From Vibrio tubiashii (GTDB lineage: Bacteria > Pseudomonadota > Gammaproteobacteria > Enterobacterales > Vibrionaceae), in the NCBI RefSeq assembly GCF_028551255.1, contig NZ_CP117030.1, positions 930,001 to 994,000 on the forward strand: DNA of 64,000 bases, written 5' to 3'. The notes under the pieces are model-generated. The model ran no database searches and had not been told where the DNA came from. It saw only the letters and a list, made by a program, of their open reading frames with translations. Position numbers and translations under genes: made by a program. Below, one piece after another: positions 53,738-63,354 of the stretch (positions are counted from its first letter, which is position 1; the number at the start of each line of letters is the position of its first letter).

Positions 53738-54322
53738 ATGACACCCATTTTAGGCGCTTTTTTAACTTATGCTCTGGTTACTTCAATAACGCCAGGCCCA
53801 AACAATATTCTATCGATGAGTGTCGCAACTAGCCGCGGGTTCAAACAATCGACCAAGACGATTTTGGGAATGTTCTGTGGCTATATAATCTTGATGTTAC
53901 TTTGCGGGCTCTTTACCTATCATATGGTTGGTTTACTACCCGTTATTACCCCTTTGCTAACTTGGGTCGGTGCTGTTTACATCGTTTGGTTAGCTTGGGG
54001 GATTGCAACAAGTGATACGGCGACTAAATCTCAGCATGCTGATGGGATTAGTTTCTTAAAAGGCTTCGGTTTGCAGTTTGTTAACGTCAAAATTTTTCTT
54101 TATGGCATTACTTCCATCTCGACCTTTGTGCTGCCATACACTCAAGACATTAAATGGATAGTAGGTACAAGCTTGGTGCTCGCAATCATCGCACTAGCAA
54201 GCAATCTATGCTGGGCTGTTGCTGGAAAGCTATTGCAATCTCAACTCCAAACATATGGCAAAGCGATTAACTATTCGCTTTCAGCCATGCTTTTATACTG
54301 TGCTGCCCAACTATTCGCATAG
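53738..54322 (+). CDS. LysE/RhtB family amino-acid exporter
   Basis: A 194-residue, six-helix exporter. ITPGPNNILSMSVATSRGFKQSTKTILGMFCGY at the start and GFGLQFVNVKIFLYGITSIS in the middle are typical of LysE/RhtB members. With the adjacent divergent LysR gene it resembles ArgO/LysO-type regulator-exporter pairs. The substrate is unknown. An ACAGGAGAGATACAG ribosome site precedes the ATG. Confidence 0.87.
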   Translation: MTPILGAFLTYALVTSITPGPNNILSMSVATSRGFKQSTKTILGMFCGYIILMLLCGLFTYHMVGLLPVITPLLTWVGAVYIVWLAWGIATSDTATKSQHADGISFLKGFGLQFVNVKIFLYGITSISTFVLPYTQDIKWIVGTSLVLAIIALASNLCWAVAGKLLQSQLQTYGKAINYSLSAMLLYCAAQLFA

Positions 54323-54359
54323 TCAGTTAACACTCTAAAGCGGAACATTTAATTGAAAG

Positions 54360-54389
54360 TAAAAAAAAAAGCGAGCCACTTGGGCTCGC
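54360..54389 (-). terminator. Terminator after ackA
   Basis: Perfect 7-bp stem GCGAGCC / GGCTCGC (54371-54377, 54383-54389) followed leftward by eleven T residues. Confidence 0.95.
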
Positions 54390-54412
54390 TCTTGTCTAAT
54401 GGTTTGGATGTA

Positions 54413-55606
54413 TTACAGAAGTTCTACTGACTGCTGCGCAATAACAAACTCTTCATTAGTTGGGATAACCATTGCCACTGCGCCAAGCAGTTCCGAAGTC
54501 GCGATAACGCCTGCGTTACCAAAGCGAGCCTCTTCGTTGCCTTTAACATCTTCAACAAAACCTAGCAGTTTTAGATTGTTTAGAATTTCACGGCGAATGT
54601 CTAATGAGTTCTCACCAATGCCACCTGTGAAGATAACTGCATCTAGGCTGTTTAGTGGAATCATGTAAGAACCGATGTATTTCGCAACACGGTAGGTAAA
54701 CACTTCGAAGGCTAACTTAGCGCCTTCGTGACCTTCTGCCATCGCTTCAAGAATACCGCGAGCATCAGAGGTTAGGCCAGAAACACCCAAGAAACCTGAT
54801 TTCTTGTTTAGAGTTTCAAAGACTTTCTCAGTCGTCCAACCTTTCTTGATTAGAAACTCGATAACACCTGGGTCTAAGTCGCCAGAGCGAGTGCCCATCA
54901 TTAGACCAGCAAGAGGAGTAAAGCCCATTGACGTGTCAACCGATTCACCGTTTGCAATCGCACAAACAGAAGCACCATTACCAAGGTGAACAGAGATGAA
55001 GTTAGACTCTTCAACCTTCTTGTCTAGCATCTTCGCTGCTTCACGGCTAACAAAGTAGTGGCTAGTGCCGTGGAAACCGTATCGGCGGATACCATATTCT
55101 TTATACAGCTCGTTAGAGATTGCACCAGTAAACGCCTTTTGCGGCATAGTTTGGTGGAACGCAGTATCGAATACAGCGAACTGAGGAAGGCTTGGGAAAG
55201 CTTGCATAGAAGCCTTAATACCTTTTGCGCCTGCTGGGTTGTGGAGCGGTGCCAGATCAGACAGATTCTCAATTTCTGTAAGTACTTCGTCATTAATACG
55301 AACTGTAGAAGTAAACTTCTCCCCGCCATGAACGATACGGTGACCCACGGCAACTAAATCTTTAGTGAAACCAAGAGTATCCATTAACGCAACGATTCGG
55401 TTAATAGCGTGCTGGTGGTGGTTATCAGGCGCATCAATCACCTCTTCAGTTTTTTCGCCGTTGTATTTCCAGCTAATGACTGCTTCTGGCAGACCAAAGC
55501 ATTCGCCTAAGCCACTGACGATTGCGTCACCAGACTTAGAGTCAATTACAGCAAATTTTAATGAAGAGCTACCAGAGTTAATGACCAGCACAAACGAGTT
55601 CGACAT
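54413..55606 (-). CDS. ackA: Acetate kinase
   Basis: A 397-residue acetate kinase that makes ATP and acetate from acetyl phosphate. Conserved blocks: VINSGSSSLKFAV, GHRIVHGGEKFT, AVFDTAFHQTMP, RYGFHGTSHYFV, HLGNGASVCA and VIFTGGIGENS. Full family length. No pta follows; in this window the gene is alone with its own terminator. Confidence 0.97.
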   Translation of the reverse strand: MSNSFVLVINSGSSSLKFAVIDSKSGDAIVSGLGECFGLPEAVISWKYNGEKTEEVIDAPDNHHQHAINRIVALMDTLGFTKDLVAVGHRIVHGGEKFTSTVRINDEVLTEIENLSDLAPLHNPAGAKGIKASMQAFPSLPQFAVFDTAFHQTMPQKAFTGAISNELYKEYGIRRYGFHGTSHYFVSREAAKMLDKKVEESNFISVHLGNGASVCAIANGESVDTSMGFTPLAGLMMGTRSGDLDPGVIEFLIKKGWTTEKVFETLNKKSGFLGVSGLTSDARGILEAMAEGHEGAKLAFEVFTYRVAKYIGSYMIPLNSLDAVIFTGGIGENSLDIRREILNNLKLLGFVEDVKGNEEARFGNAGVIATSELLGAVAMVIPTNEEFVIAQQSVELL

Positions 55607-55892
55607 GGATTTGTTCCTGTTTCAGACTGTGAACTGAAGCGTTACGCTTCTATATTGTTGTTGTGCTCATTATTCAATATTTTTTGAATCTTTCAACTTT
55701 TATTGGTCTTTTTAAACAAATCAAACAAACTTTTGTTGATCTATCGCAATAGTGGATTTATTTCACACTAAAAAATTAATGTTAATTTTATTACTAACCA
55801 GAACGCACTACACTTTAGTTACGCCTGAGCTTATGCAATCAGTGCGTCAATGGCATAAACATCACTTAGCAACCACTCGGTGAGAGGTAGTT

Positions 55893-57500
55893 TTGTTTAC
55901 ATTAGCAATCAGTTTGGTACTTATTGGCCTGTGCCTGCTTCTAGCGGGCTTAAAAACTGCGACTCAGATATGTAAGCAGACCAAACATGCTGGCTGGCGC
56001 TGGCTATACTGCTTGATTGTGAGCTTTGTCGTTGGCTATTCATTTGTGCTGATGTCTCTACTAGCAGAAAAATCAATCAGCCCAATTTTGCTCGGATTAA
56101 GCGCGATTCTCTTCTGTGGCAGCATTTTCGTTTATACCGTCGTTTCCTACAGTTTCACCACCATAGTTCAACTTAAAACATTAGTCAGACAAGAAAAGTA
56201 CAATGCATTGCATGATCCTTTAACCAATTTGCCGAACCGTAAACACTGTATAGAAACAATCGAGCTATTAATTGAGCACGATAAGCCCTTTGACCTAATG
56301 CTGCTTGATGTCGTCAACTTTAAACAGGTCAATGACGGCATGGGACATTTTTGTGGCGATCAACTGCTAGTACAAATCGGACAACGTATTAGCTCACTAT
56401 TAGAGAAAGGTGATTTTATTGCCCGAATCGGCGGTGATGAATTCATCGTTATTGCTCCACTTCGCCCTGAGTTAGACATAAAACATGCAGCTAAAAGAAT
56501 TAATCAAGAGCTTCACTTGCCTTTCTCTGTTGACGGTTTTGAACTCACCACCAGCGCGAGCATAGGCATTAGTCAGTTTCCGTTGCATGGCTCTGATGCA
56601 GAGCAAATGATCAACGCGTCAGACATCGCAATGTATTGGGCGAAAAAAGCGGGAAGACCTTTTGCGATTTACGACGACACTATGAGCCAAGGTGCCAGAC
56701 GAAAACTCGAAATTTCCCGCAACATAGATAAAGCCCTCGAAGAGAATGAGTTTCAAATCTACTACCAACCTATCTTGTGCAGCGTCCATGGCATTGTCAG
56801 CGGCTATGAAGCCTTGATTCGCTGGATCACTAAAGATGGAACGACCATTAGCCCGATCGATTTCATCCCCATCGCCGAGCACAGTAACAAAATCACGTCG
56901 ATTACTGCTTGGGTACTTGATCAAGTTACACAAGATATCAAAACGTTTGAAACCCAAGGTATCCACTATCCTATACACGTCAATCTATCAGCCAAGGATT
57001 TAATGGGCTCCAAGTTAGAAGCGAAACTGCTAGAGCTAATCGAAAAAAATAGCAAGATTACTGATTGTATCGTTCTAGAAATCACCGAGAGCACCGCGAT
57101 TAATCGCCTGCGAAGCCCTGAAAAGCTTCTAGAGAATATACGAAAGCTCGGTTTTAAGATCAGCCTAGATGATTTTGGGACGGGATATTCATCGCTTTCT
57201 TTACTCAGAGACTTACCTGTTGACCAAATTAAGATCGACCGTTCGTTTTTGTACAAACTAGAGAAAAACGAGCGAAACGGCTCTATCGTCGCCAATGCCA
57301 TATCGCTTGCGCATGGTCTTGGCTACACCGTAGTAGCGGAGGGTGTTGAAGATAAAACTGTGCTCGATATTCTTAAGAGCCAAGGATGTGACTACATACA
57401 AGGCTTTTACTACAGCCCACCATTGGAAATTCATAGCGCCATTAATTGGACTTTATTACATAACCCGCCAATCATTTCAGAGCTTGCCAAAGTAAACTAA
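55893..57500 (+). CDS. GGDEF-EAL domain membrane protein (c-di-GMP metabolism)
   Basis: A 535-residue protein starting at TTG (55893) with GAGAGG upstream. Three N-terminal hydrophobic segments (about 2-20, 35-58 and 65-90) anchor it. The GGDEF domain (about 105-260) keeps RIGGDEF, and the EAL domain (about 275-520) keeps YEALIRW, DDFGTGYSSLSLL, and AEGVED. Both motifs are intact, so both synthesis and breakdown are possible. The RxxD inhibitory site is missing (EKGD). Which activity dominates is unknown. Confidence 0.9.
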   Translation: MFTLAISLVLIGLCLLLAGLKTATQICKQTKHAGWRWLYCLIVSFVVGYSFVLMSLLAEKSISPILLGLSAILFCGSIFVYTVVSYSFTTIVQLKTLVRQEKYNALHDPLTNLPNRKHCIETIELLIEHDKPFDLMLLDVVNFKQVNDGMGHFCGDQLLVQIGQRISSLLEKGDFIARIGGDEFIVIAPLRPELDIKHAAKRINQELHLPFSVDGFELTTSASIGISQFPLHGSDAEQMINASDIAMYWAKKAGRPFAIYDDTMSQGARRKLEISRNIDKALEENEFQIYYQPILCSVHGIVSGYEALIRWITKDGTTISPIDFIPIAEHSNKITSITAWVLDQVTQDIKTFETQGIHYPIHVNLSAKDLMGSKLEAKLLELIEKNSKITDCIVLEITESTAINRLRSPEKLLENIRKLGFKISLDDFGTGYSSLSLLRDLPVDQIKIDRSFLYKLEKNERNGSIVANAISLAHGLGYTVVAEGVEDKTVLDILKSQGCDYIQGFYYSPPLEIHSAINWTLLHNPPIISELAKVN

Positions 57501-57504
57501 AAAA

Positions 57505-57522
57505 GCTGCCCCGAAGGACAGC
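57505..57522 (-). terminator. Terminator after the TonB-dependent receptor gene
   Basis: Reads leftward as GCTGTCC-TTCG-GGGCAGC followed by TTTTTT; the stem has one G-T pair. It begins just 5 bases beyond the stop of the convergent GGDEF-EAL gene. Confidence 0.85.
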
Positions 57523-57567
57523 AAAATGTTCAAAGTTCAAATGGATCAAATAAAATAAAGCGTTAAA

Positions 57568-59571
57568 TTAGAACTGGTATGCGGCTGACAGCTTGAAGTT
57601 ACGGCCGGGCTCATAGTCATCCGCGATAATGCCTCGTGCATCACCTGTTTTAGAGGCATGTGATACATAAGCTTCGTCAAAGATGTTGTCGATTCCGAAC
57701 GTAACCGATAGATCTTCGACATTTGAAGGAATCCACTGAGCATAAAGGTTATGTACGTTGTAACCCTCCTTCACCGCTTTTCCTTCGAGGACATTGTTTT
57801 CTTCGAGCACCACAATTGATGTCCAACCGAACAAGACGTCAATAGAGTCTGCTTGGTAATCTAGAGTTAGCGCAATGCTATCACCGATATCCATGCTTCT
57901 ATCATTGGCATCGAGTACCGGCCCGCCATTAGTCACATCTTTGTTGTCAGAGCGTGAGTAAGACAATTTAGAATTAAACGCTTCGTATCCGTACGTGGCA
58001 CTGAGTTCGAACCCAGTAAACTCAACATCCCCTTTGTTGTAAATCAGGTAGCCTTGAGTAGATCGTTGATAATCTTCTGCAATGTAATCGTCTATTTGAG
58101 TTTTAAAGGCAGTTAAACTCGCTCCAAAGAAATGGCTGTTTACTTGCTTATTAAAGCGAACGCCGCCCTGCGTATTTTGACCTGTTTCGGCTTTAATATC
58201 GCTTGCTAGCTGCGTTGTTGGTTGATACTTAATAAAGGTTTCAAGCAGTTCTGGGCCTTTAAACAAGCTTCTTGTGCTCGCGAACAGAGTCCAATCATTG
58301 GTTACGTCCCATTCGGTCGCAAGTGACCAAGTCACATCATCAAAATTCGAAGTGCCCGTTGCGGCTTTGCGCTTGTAATCATCGTAGCGAACACCCGCAG
58401 TCACTGACCAAAAATCGGTAATGTACATTTGGTTTTCAGCGAAGAAGGCATTATTGATTGCAGATTCGTCGGCAAATACGACGCCGCCGTATATACTCTT
58501 ACTGGTTTTGTCTATGTAGTCTAAACCATAAGTCACGGTACTATCTAAAAGGCCAATTTGGTAATCGCTTTGGAACTTCGCATTGACACCAACATTTTTA
58601 TTTTCGGCACGGTTTACCGATAAACGGTCTACTGGCCAGCGACTCGTCACACCCGACTCATCACGAACGATCTCAGTTTGGCTGGAATAAAGTGTCACCT
58701 TACCTTTATGAACATCACCTTTTAGCTCATAAGATAAAGTCACCGTATCACGATCATAATCGGTTGGGATCGTTTCCTTGCCAGAACGCTCATTGTTTGC
58801 CGAGCCTGACCAATCAGGGCGTGGGCTGTAATCACCGCTATCACGGTAGAGGTCGTAGGCAAGCTCAAATCGGTGAAGATCTGAAGGCTCATAGCCTAAC
58901 TTACCTAGAATATTGTATGTATCACCTTTGACACCAAATGTCTTATTCCCGTTACCGTCTTTGAAGTTGTCACGTGACACCCAGTTGCCATACAGCATGG
59001 AATCAAACTTCTCACCCAGCAGACCATAGAATGTCGCAGAGCCTTGTTGGCTGGCGTTGCTTGCGTAACCGCCATACACGCGCGTACCAAACTTCTCGTC
59101 TCCGCGTAATAGGTCTTTGGCGTCTTTAGTTTCGAAGTAAACCGAACCACCAAGACCATTTTGCGTCACCGAGTTGTTACCGACTTGAATTTCTGCCGTC
59201 TTGAGAATATCTGGGTTTAACGTCAGGTTGCCAATGTGGTGGAACATATTGGCGTGTTGAGAAGCCCCATCTAAGCGAATATCTAAGTCTGTTTCGCCAA
59301 GACCACGAATGTTGATTCGTTGGTTAACTGAGTGAGTACCGCCCACATCGACACCAGGTACATCACGCAGAAGATCCGACATATGATCCGCTTGCTTAAG
59401 TGACATATCACCGGCACCAAGTGATTCTGAGCTACTCGAAACCTTAGTACCCCATACGACAACATCTTCAAGGTGAGTGACCTCTTGCGCGAGCGCGCCG
59501 CTACTAAGCGCTGTACACACAGCAAGCGTGATTAAAGAGAGGTTTTGGGGGCGATTAGTTACCCTATTCAT
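57568..59571 (-). CDS. TonB-dependent outer-membrane receptor (iron uptake)
   Basis: A 667-residue receptor: signal peptide (about 1-28), TonB box near EDVVVWG, plug domain (about 40-155, with RINIRGLGETDLDIRLDGA and QNGLGGSVYFETKDA), then a 22-strand barrel ending in FKLSAAYQF. Aromatic C-terminus present. A Fur box lies upstream, so the ligand is probably a siderophore or haem. With a divergent AraC regulator it resembles vctR-vctA or desR-desA arrangements, but the ligand cannot be assigned. Confidence 0.88.
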   Translation of the reverse strand: MNRVTNRPQNLSLITLAVCTALSSGALAQEVTHLEDVVVWGTKVSSSSESLGAGDMSLKQADHMSDLLRDVPGVDVGGTHSVNQRINIRGLGETDLDIRLDGASQHANMFHHIGNLTLNPDILKTAEIQVGNNSVTQNGLGGSVYFETKDAKDLLRGDEKFGTRVYGGYASNASQQGSATFYGLLGEKFDSMLYGNWVSRDNFKDGNGNKTFGVKGDTYNILGKLGYEPSDLHRFELAYDLYRDSGDYSPRPDWSGSANNERSGKETIPTDYDRDTVTLSYELKGDVHKGKVTLYSSQTEIVRDESGVTSRWPVDRLSVNRAENKNVGVNAKFQSDYQIGLLDSTVTYGLDYIDKTSKSIYGGVVFADESAINNAFFAENQMYITDFWSVTAGVRYDDYKRKAATGTSNFDDVTWSLATEWDVTNDWTLFASTRSLFKGPELLETFIKYQPTTQLASDIKAETGQNTQGGVRFNKQVNSHFFGASLTAFKTQIDDYIAEDYQRSTQGYLIYNKGDVEFTGFELSATYGYEAFNSKLSYSRSDNKDVTNGGPVLDANDRSMDIGDSIALTLDYQADSIDVLFGWTSIVVLEENNVLEGKAVKEGYNVHNLYAQWIPSNVEDLSVTFGIDNIFDEAYVSHASKTGDARGIIADDYEPGRNFKLSAAYQF

Positions 59572-59592
59572 GCGACTATCCCTAAATGTAAA

Positions 59593-59607
59593 TGATAATA
59601 ATTCGCA
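59593..59607. promoter_or_regulatory. Candidate Fur box
   Basis: TGATAAT-A-ATTCGCA matches the 7-1-7 Fur model (TGATAATnATTATCA) at 13 of 15 positions. It is in the 116-base gap between the receptor and the divergent AraC gene and may repress both when iron is plentiful. Confidence 0.7.
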
Positions 59608-59687
59608 CGTATGATATGGTTGTTATCGATTAACTAAAAGATTAATAGCTTATGCAAAACTGCATACCGCTTATGAGGAACTGCCAT

Positions 59688-60731
59688 ATGCCAACCGCTG
59701 AACTCAATACACATAGATTACGTAAAGTAGCCATTACTCAAAAAGTAGAAGAGTCAGAAAAGCAGCTCATCGTCGGTGAGACTAAACATGGTCAAGCCCC
59801 TCTTGTTGAAGGGCAGTTTCTTTCCTACAACGTTGCCCAACGCGTCAATATGCATGGATGTAGAAGTCTTGAGTTACAAGACTCGAACGTTGTTTCTATG
59901 GCGCCTTCCTCGGTGATCATAACCGTCCTGCTTGAAGGCAAGCTGAGATTTAGCTACGACGACTTAGAGTTTAAGCTGGACTCTAGTCAATGCGGAAAAG
60001 TCACCTTGGTTAATCTCAATCAACCTACAAACTTCCGTCGGCAGATCACTAAAAATAATTGCGTGACCAAACTCAATATCATGATGAACCATGATTGGAT
60101 CCAAGCGCGCACTAATGGCAACTGTCAGGTAAGCCAGTTCATCGCCAACCATAAAAACTTCCTTCAATTTGATGTTACCCCCGAGATAGAAAGTTTAGTG
60201 ACACGTGCAATGAGTCTTTATCAAGCCAACTCATTCGAGGAAAAGATCGCACTAGAATCGATTGCATTTCAACTTATCGAATCAGTGTTTGGCAAGTTGG
60301 CAACGGAGAATTTCAACTCTAAGGAGACAGACAAAAGTGTCGGAATACCTTCGCCAGTTGAAGATATTGTCTGTTATATCGAATCGCACTTGGGCGATCC
60401 ATTATCGGTTGACCTCGTCGCTGAGCATTTCTCCATGAGTAGCTCTAATCTGCAACGCAAATTTAAACAGCAACTTGGCGTGACTGTCAGTGGCTTTATT
60501 CGCAGACGTCGACTTGATGTGGCAAAACAACATTTGGAGCGTGGCTTAGTGACAATTACCGAAGCAGCCTATGAAGCAGGCTATAATCACCCCGCGAATT
60601 TTACCAATGCGTTTAAGAAAGAGTACGGCATTCCACCTATTTCGATTGCGACTCAAAAAGAGAATTCCGCTCAGATTCAATCAACCCAACAAAGACATCA
60701 GATATCAAATATTTACACTAGTTATAAGTAA
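59688..60731 (+). CDS. AraC-family regulator of the TonB receptor
   Basis: Encodes 347 residues from the ATG at 59688 with GAGGAA seven bases upstream; earlier ATGs at 59652 and 59673 lack a ribosome site. The C-terminal AraC domain (about 235-330) has two helix-turn-helix motifs: LSVDLVAEHFSMSSSNLQRKFKQQLGV and ITEAAYEAGYNHPANFTNAFKKEYGIPP. The N-terminal half would bind the signal, probably the ferric siderophore. Divergent from the receptor gene, which it likely activates. Confidence 0.88.
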   Translation: MPTAELNTHRLRKVAITQKVEESEKQLIVGETKHGQAPLVEGQFLSYNVAQRVNMHGCRSLELQDSNVVSMAPSSVIITVLLEGKLRFSYDDLEFKLDSSQCGKVTLVNLNQPTNFRRQITKNNCVTKLNIMMNHDWIQARTNGNCQVSQFIANHKNFLQFDVTPEIESLVTRAMSLYQANSFEEKIALESIAFQLIESVFGKLATENFNSKETDKSVGIPSPVEDIVCYIESHLGDPLSVDLVAEHFSMSSSNLQRKFKQQLGVTVSGFIRRRRLDVAKQHLERGLVTITEAAYEAGYNHPANFTNAFKKEYGIPPISIATQKENSAQIQSTQQRHQISNIYTSYK

Positions 60732-60926
60732 TAAACCGTACTTATAAAAAAACCTAATGTAACAAATTATTACAGCCATAAGTCATTGTAATCACAATGC
60801 ATTATTTCTCTTTTAACATTTTATTTTGTTTTGTGACCGTTTTGTGAACTTTCGTTTTAAAGTCTGCTCATCGTATAAACACGAGCAATGAAAGCCGAAT
60901 TAAGGCTTAATAATATGGACTTTATC

Positions 60927-61976
60927 ATGAAAAAAACGATTCTAGCGGTTGCTATCGCATCTGTTTCTGCTTCTTCTTTTGCTGTTGAACTTTACAACAA
61001 CGACGGCACAACTTTTTCTATCGGCGGCCACGTTTCTGTAAACGTAAACGACTCTGAAAAAGGTGATGCTGACGTAGGTACTAACTCGCCACGTATCAAC
61101 TTTAACGCGACTCAAGAGCTAGGTAATGGCTTCACTGCTGACGCTAAAGGTGAATGGGCACTGAACTACCTAAACGGTGGTGAGAATTCATTTACTACTC
61201 GTCTAGGTTACGTTGGTCTTTCACACGACTCATACGGCCGCGCTGTAGTAGGTACTCAGTGGGCACCTTACTACGATGTAGCAGGCGTTGCTGATATGCC
61301 TATCGCTTTCGCTAACGACTTTATCTATGACAACCACGGTGCGCTAGGTACAGGTCGTGCAGATAAAATGGTGAGCTACCGCAACGGTTTTGATTTTGAC
61401 CAAGCTGGTGAACTATCTTTCGCTCTAGGTTGGCAAGGTACTAACGATGACTTAACTCGTGATGATAGCAACACTGTAACTGGTGGCTTCAAGTATGATG
61501 ATCGCGTACAAGCAGCTCTAACTTATGCTATCGCGGGTGCTCAATTGGGCTACACATACAACACGGGCGATTTTGTTGAAGGAACTTCAACGAAGAAAGA
61601 GAAAGCAAAATCTCACCTAGTATCTGCTAAGTACGGTACCTACGGTAAAGGCGTTTATGTTGCTGGTGTATACGCATCTAACGAAAACATGAACAACAGC
61701 GGTACTACTCTACTTGAAGAGAGCACAGCATACGAAGGTCTAGTATCTTACGCGTTCGAAAACAGCCTAAACCTAATCATGAACTACGAGAAGGTTGAAG
61801 GTAAAGAAACTAAGTCTTCAGAAAAAGACACTGCACGTGAAGAGCTTGCTCTACAAGCTGAGTACAACTTTACGCCTAAGTTTATCACTTACACGGCTTA
61901 CCAGTTCGATCTAAACGACAAGAACAACCGTGAAACAGATAACAAGTGGCTAATCGGTGCTCGTTACTACCTATAA
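60927..61976 (+). CDS. General porin (outer-membrane beta-barrel)
   Basis: Encodes 349 residues from the ATG at 60927 with a classical signal peptide (AVAIASVSASSFA). The mature start VELYNNDGTTFSIGGHVSVNV, the central SRLGYVGLSHDSYG-like segment (FTTRLGYVGLSHDSYGRAVVG) and the terminal WLIGARYYL (Leu-Tyr ending) are typical of Vibrio and enteric porins. Codon choice is strongly biased (for example CTA, GGT, GTA, AAC), pointing to high expression. Two TGTGA motifs lie upstream (60830-60850). Confidence 0.9.
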   Translation: MKKTILAVAIASVSASSFAVELYNNDGTTFSIGGHVSVNVNDSEKGDADVGTNSPRINFNATQELGNGFTADAKGEWALNYLNGGENSFTTRLGYVGLSHDSYGRAVVGTQWAPYYDVAGVADMPIAFANDFIYDNHGALGTGRADKMVSYRNGFDFDQAGELSFALGWQGTNDDLTRDDSNTVTGGFKYDDRVQAALTYAIAGAQLGYTYNTGDFVEGTSTKKEKAKSHLVSAKYGTYGKGVYVAGVYASNENMNNSGTTLLEESTAYEGLVSYAFENSLNLIMNYEKVEGKETKSSEKDTAREELALQAEYNFTPKFITYTAYQFDLNDKNNRETDNKWLIGARYYL

Positions 61977-62017
61977 GCCCTAACAAGCTGTCCAAACTGC
62001 TGACCAATTTCAGCGCA

Positions 62018-62044
62018 GCCCACCTCTTGTAGGTGGGCTTTTTT
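62018..62044 (+). terminator. Terminator after the porin gene
   Basis: Perfect 9-bp stem AGCCCACCT / AGGTGGGCT followed by TTTTTT. Confidence 0.95.
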
Positions 62045-62134
62045 ACGTCTAGCGCTTTCAACTTGGGAATAAAAGTAGTAAAAAGATCGCACCTATTTGA
62101 AGTATTGCATTCGATTTTGTTTTAAGGTTTGGCT

Positions 62135-62527
62135 ATGAATATTGGTGTTGTCTCTAAACTGACGGGATTATCAAGCAAATCAATCCGCCTCTATGAAGAT
62201 AAAGGGTTGATCACTGCCCCACTGCGCAGTGAATCTGGTTACCGGGAGTATTCCCAACAACACGTCAATCAACTGAACCTGATCTCTCGCGCCAAGAATG
62301 CCGGGTTTTCTCTGGTCGAGTGCAAAGAGTTTGTCCATTTAGCCTCTAATCCAAACCGTAAGAGCAGTGAAGTCAAAGCGAAAGCAAAAGAGAAGCTCAA
62401 AGAGGTTGAGCTAAAAATTCGAGAATTAAAAGAGATTGAAAAACAGCTCAAGAGTTGGGTTTCTGCCTGCCCTGGTGACTCTGGCAGTGACTGCCCAATT
62501 ATCGAAGACTTAACGAAAAATGAGTAA
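62135..62527 (+). CDS. cueR: CueR-like copper-responsive MerR regulator
   Basis: Encodes 130 residues from the ATG at 62135 (AAGG upstream). The MerR HTH (MNIGVVSKLTGLSSKSIRLYEDKGLI), RSESGYREYSQQH, and the metal loop ACPGDSGSDCPI, where the two Cys are eight residues apart as in E. coli CueR, support Cu(I)/Ag(I) sensing. The C-terminus is shorter than the E. coli protein and lacks its CCHH tail. CopA, the usual target, is not in the window. Confidence 0.88.
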   Translation: MNIGVVSKLTGLSSKSIRLYEDKGLITAPLRSESGYREYSQQHVNQLNLISRAKNAGFSLVECKEFVHLASNPNRKSSEVKAKAKEKLKEVELKIRELKEIEKQLKSWVSACPGDSGSDCPIIEDLTKNE

Positions 62528-62549
62528 TCTCTCTCGCATCCTAATAGCA

Positions 62550-62574
62550 AAAGACCTCCGATTTGGAGGTCTTT
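62550..62574. terminator. Bidirectional terminator between cueR and the siderophore ATPase gene
   Basis: Perfect 10-bp stem AAAGACCTCC / GGAGGTCTTT, located between convergent genes. Confidence 0.85.
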
Positions 62575-62591
62575 CAGTTGTGGACTAAGCC

Positions 62592-63347
62592 TTAATAATA
62601 AGTGCACATACGTTTACCATCCACTTCAATAATATTGAATGGCGTTTCGTAAATGCTTTCTAAAATGTCAGACTGAATCACCTCTTCAACACTGCCCTGC
62701 GCCACTACCTTACCCTTCTTGAGCGCGATGATTTTGTCTGAATAACAGGCTGCAAAGTTAATGTCATGAATCACAACCACAACCGTTTTCTTCATCTCAT
62801 GAGCAAGTCTTCCAACATTGCGCATGATCTGCAAAGAATGTTTAATGTCGAGATTGTTCAGTGGCTCATCCAAAAACACGTAATCGGTGTCCTGCGCCAT
62901 AACCATGGCAATAAAAGAGAGCTGCCTTTGACCGCCACTTAACTCATCGAGATATTTGTGTTGAATCTCGACCAAATCAAGATACTCAATCGCCTTATCG
63001 ATGACCGTCTGGTCTTCATCGGTCAGCTTACCTTGTGAATAGGGAAATCGACCAAAGGCGATCATCTCTCTAACGGTAAAGCGCATGGTGATGTTATTGG
63101 CTTGGCGCAGTACCGCCAATCTTTTCGCCAGCTCTTTCGTATCCCACTGGCTCAGCTCTTTGCAATCAATCAGTACTTCGCCTTGATCCTTACTAACTAA
63201 GCGGCTCGCCATAGATAGTAAGGTACTTTTTCCTGCCCCATTAGGGCCAATAATAGAGGTGACTTTACCTTTTTCGAACTCTGCGCTCGCGCTATCCACC
63301 ACTTTGGTTTGACCAAACACTTTGGTCAGGCTTTTCATTGAAATCAT
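62592..63347 (-). CDS. vctC: Siderophore ABC transporter ATPase (VctC-like)
   Basis: A 251-residue ATPase. Walker A GPNGAGKSTL, ABC signature LSGGQRQ, Walker B DYVFLDEP and the H-loop VIHD are intact. Residues near the start (MISMKSLTKVFGQTKVVD) and the end match the FepC/VctC group. It powers import of catecholate siderophores such as vibriobactin or enterobactin. It follows the permease by eight bases. Confidence 0.85.
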   Translation of the reverse strand: MISMKSLTKVFGQTKVVDSASAEFEKGKVTSIIGPNGAGKSTLLSMASRLVSKDQGEVLIDCKELSQWDTKELAKRLAVLRQANNITMRFTVREMIAFGRFPYSQGKLTDEDQTVIDKAIEYLDLVEIQHKYLDELSGGQRQLSFIAMVMAQDTDYVFLDEPLNNLDIKHSLQIMRNVGRLAHEMKKTVVVVIHDINFAACYSDKIIALKKGKVVAQGSVEEVIQSDILESIYETPFNIIEVDGKRMCTYY

Positions 63348-63354
63348 AATAGAC

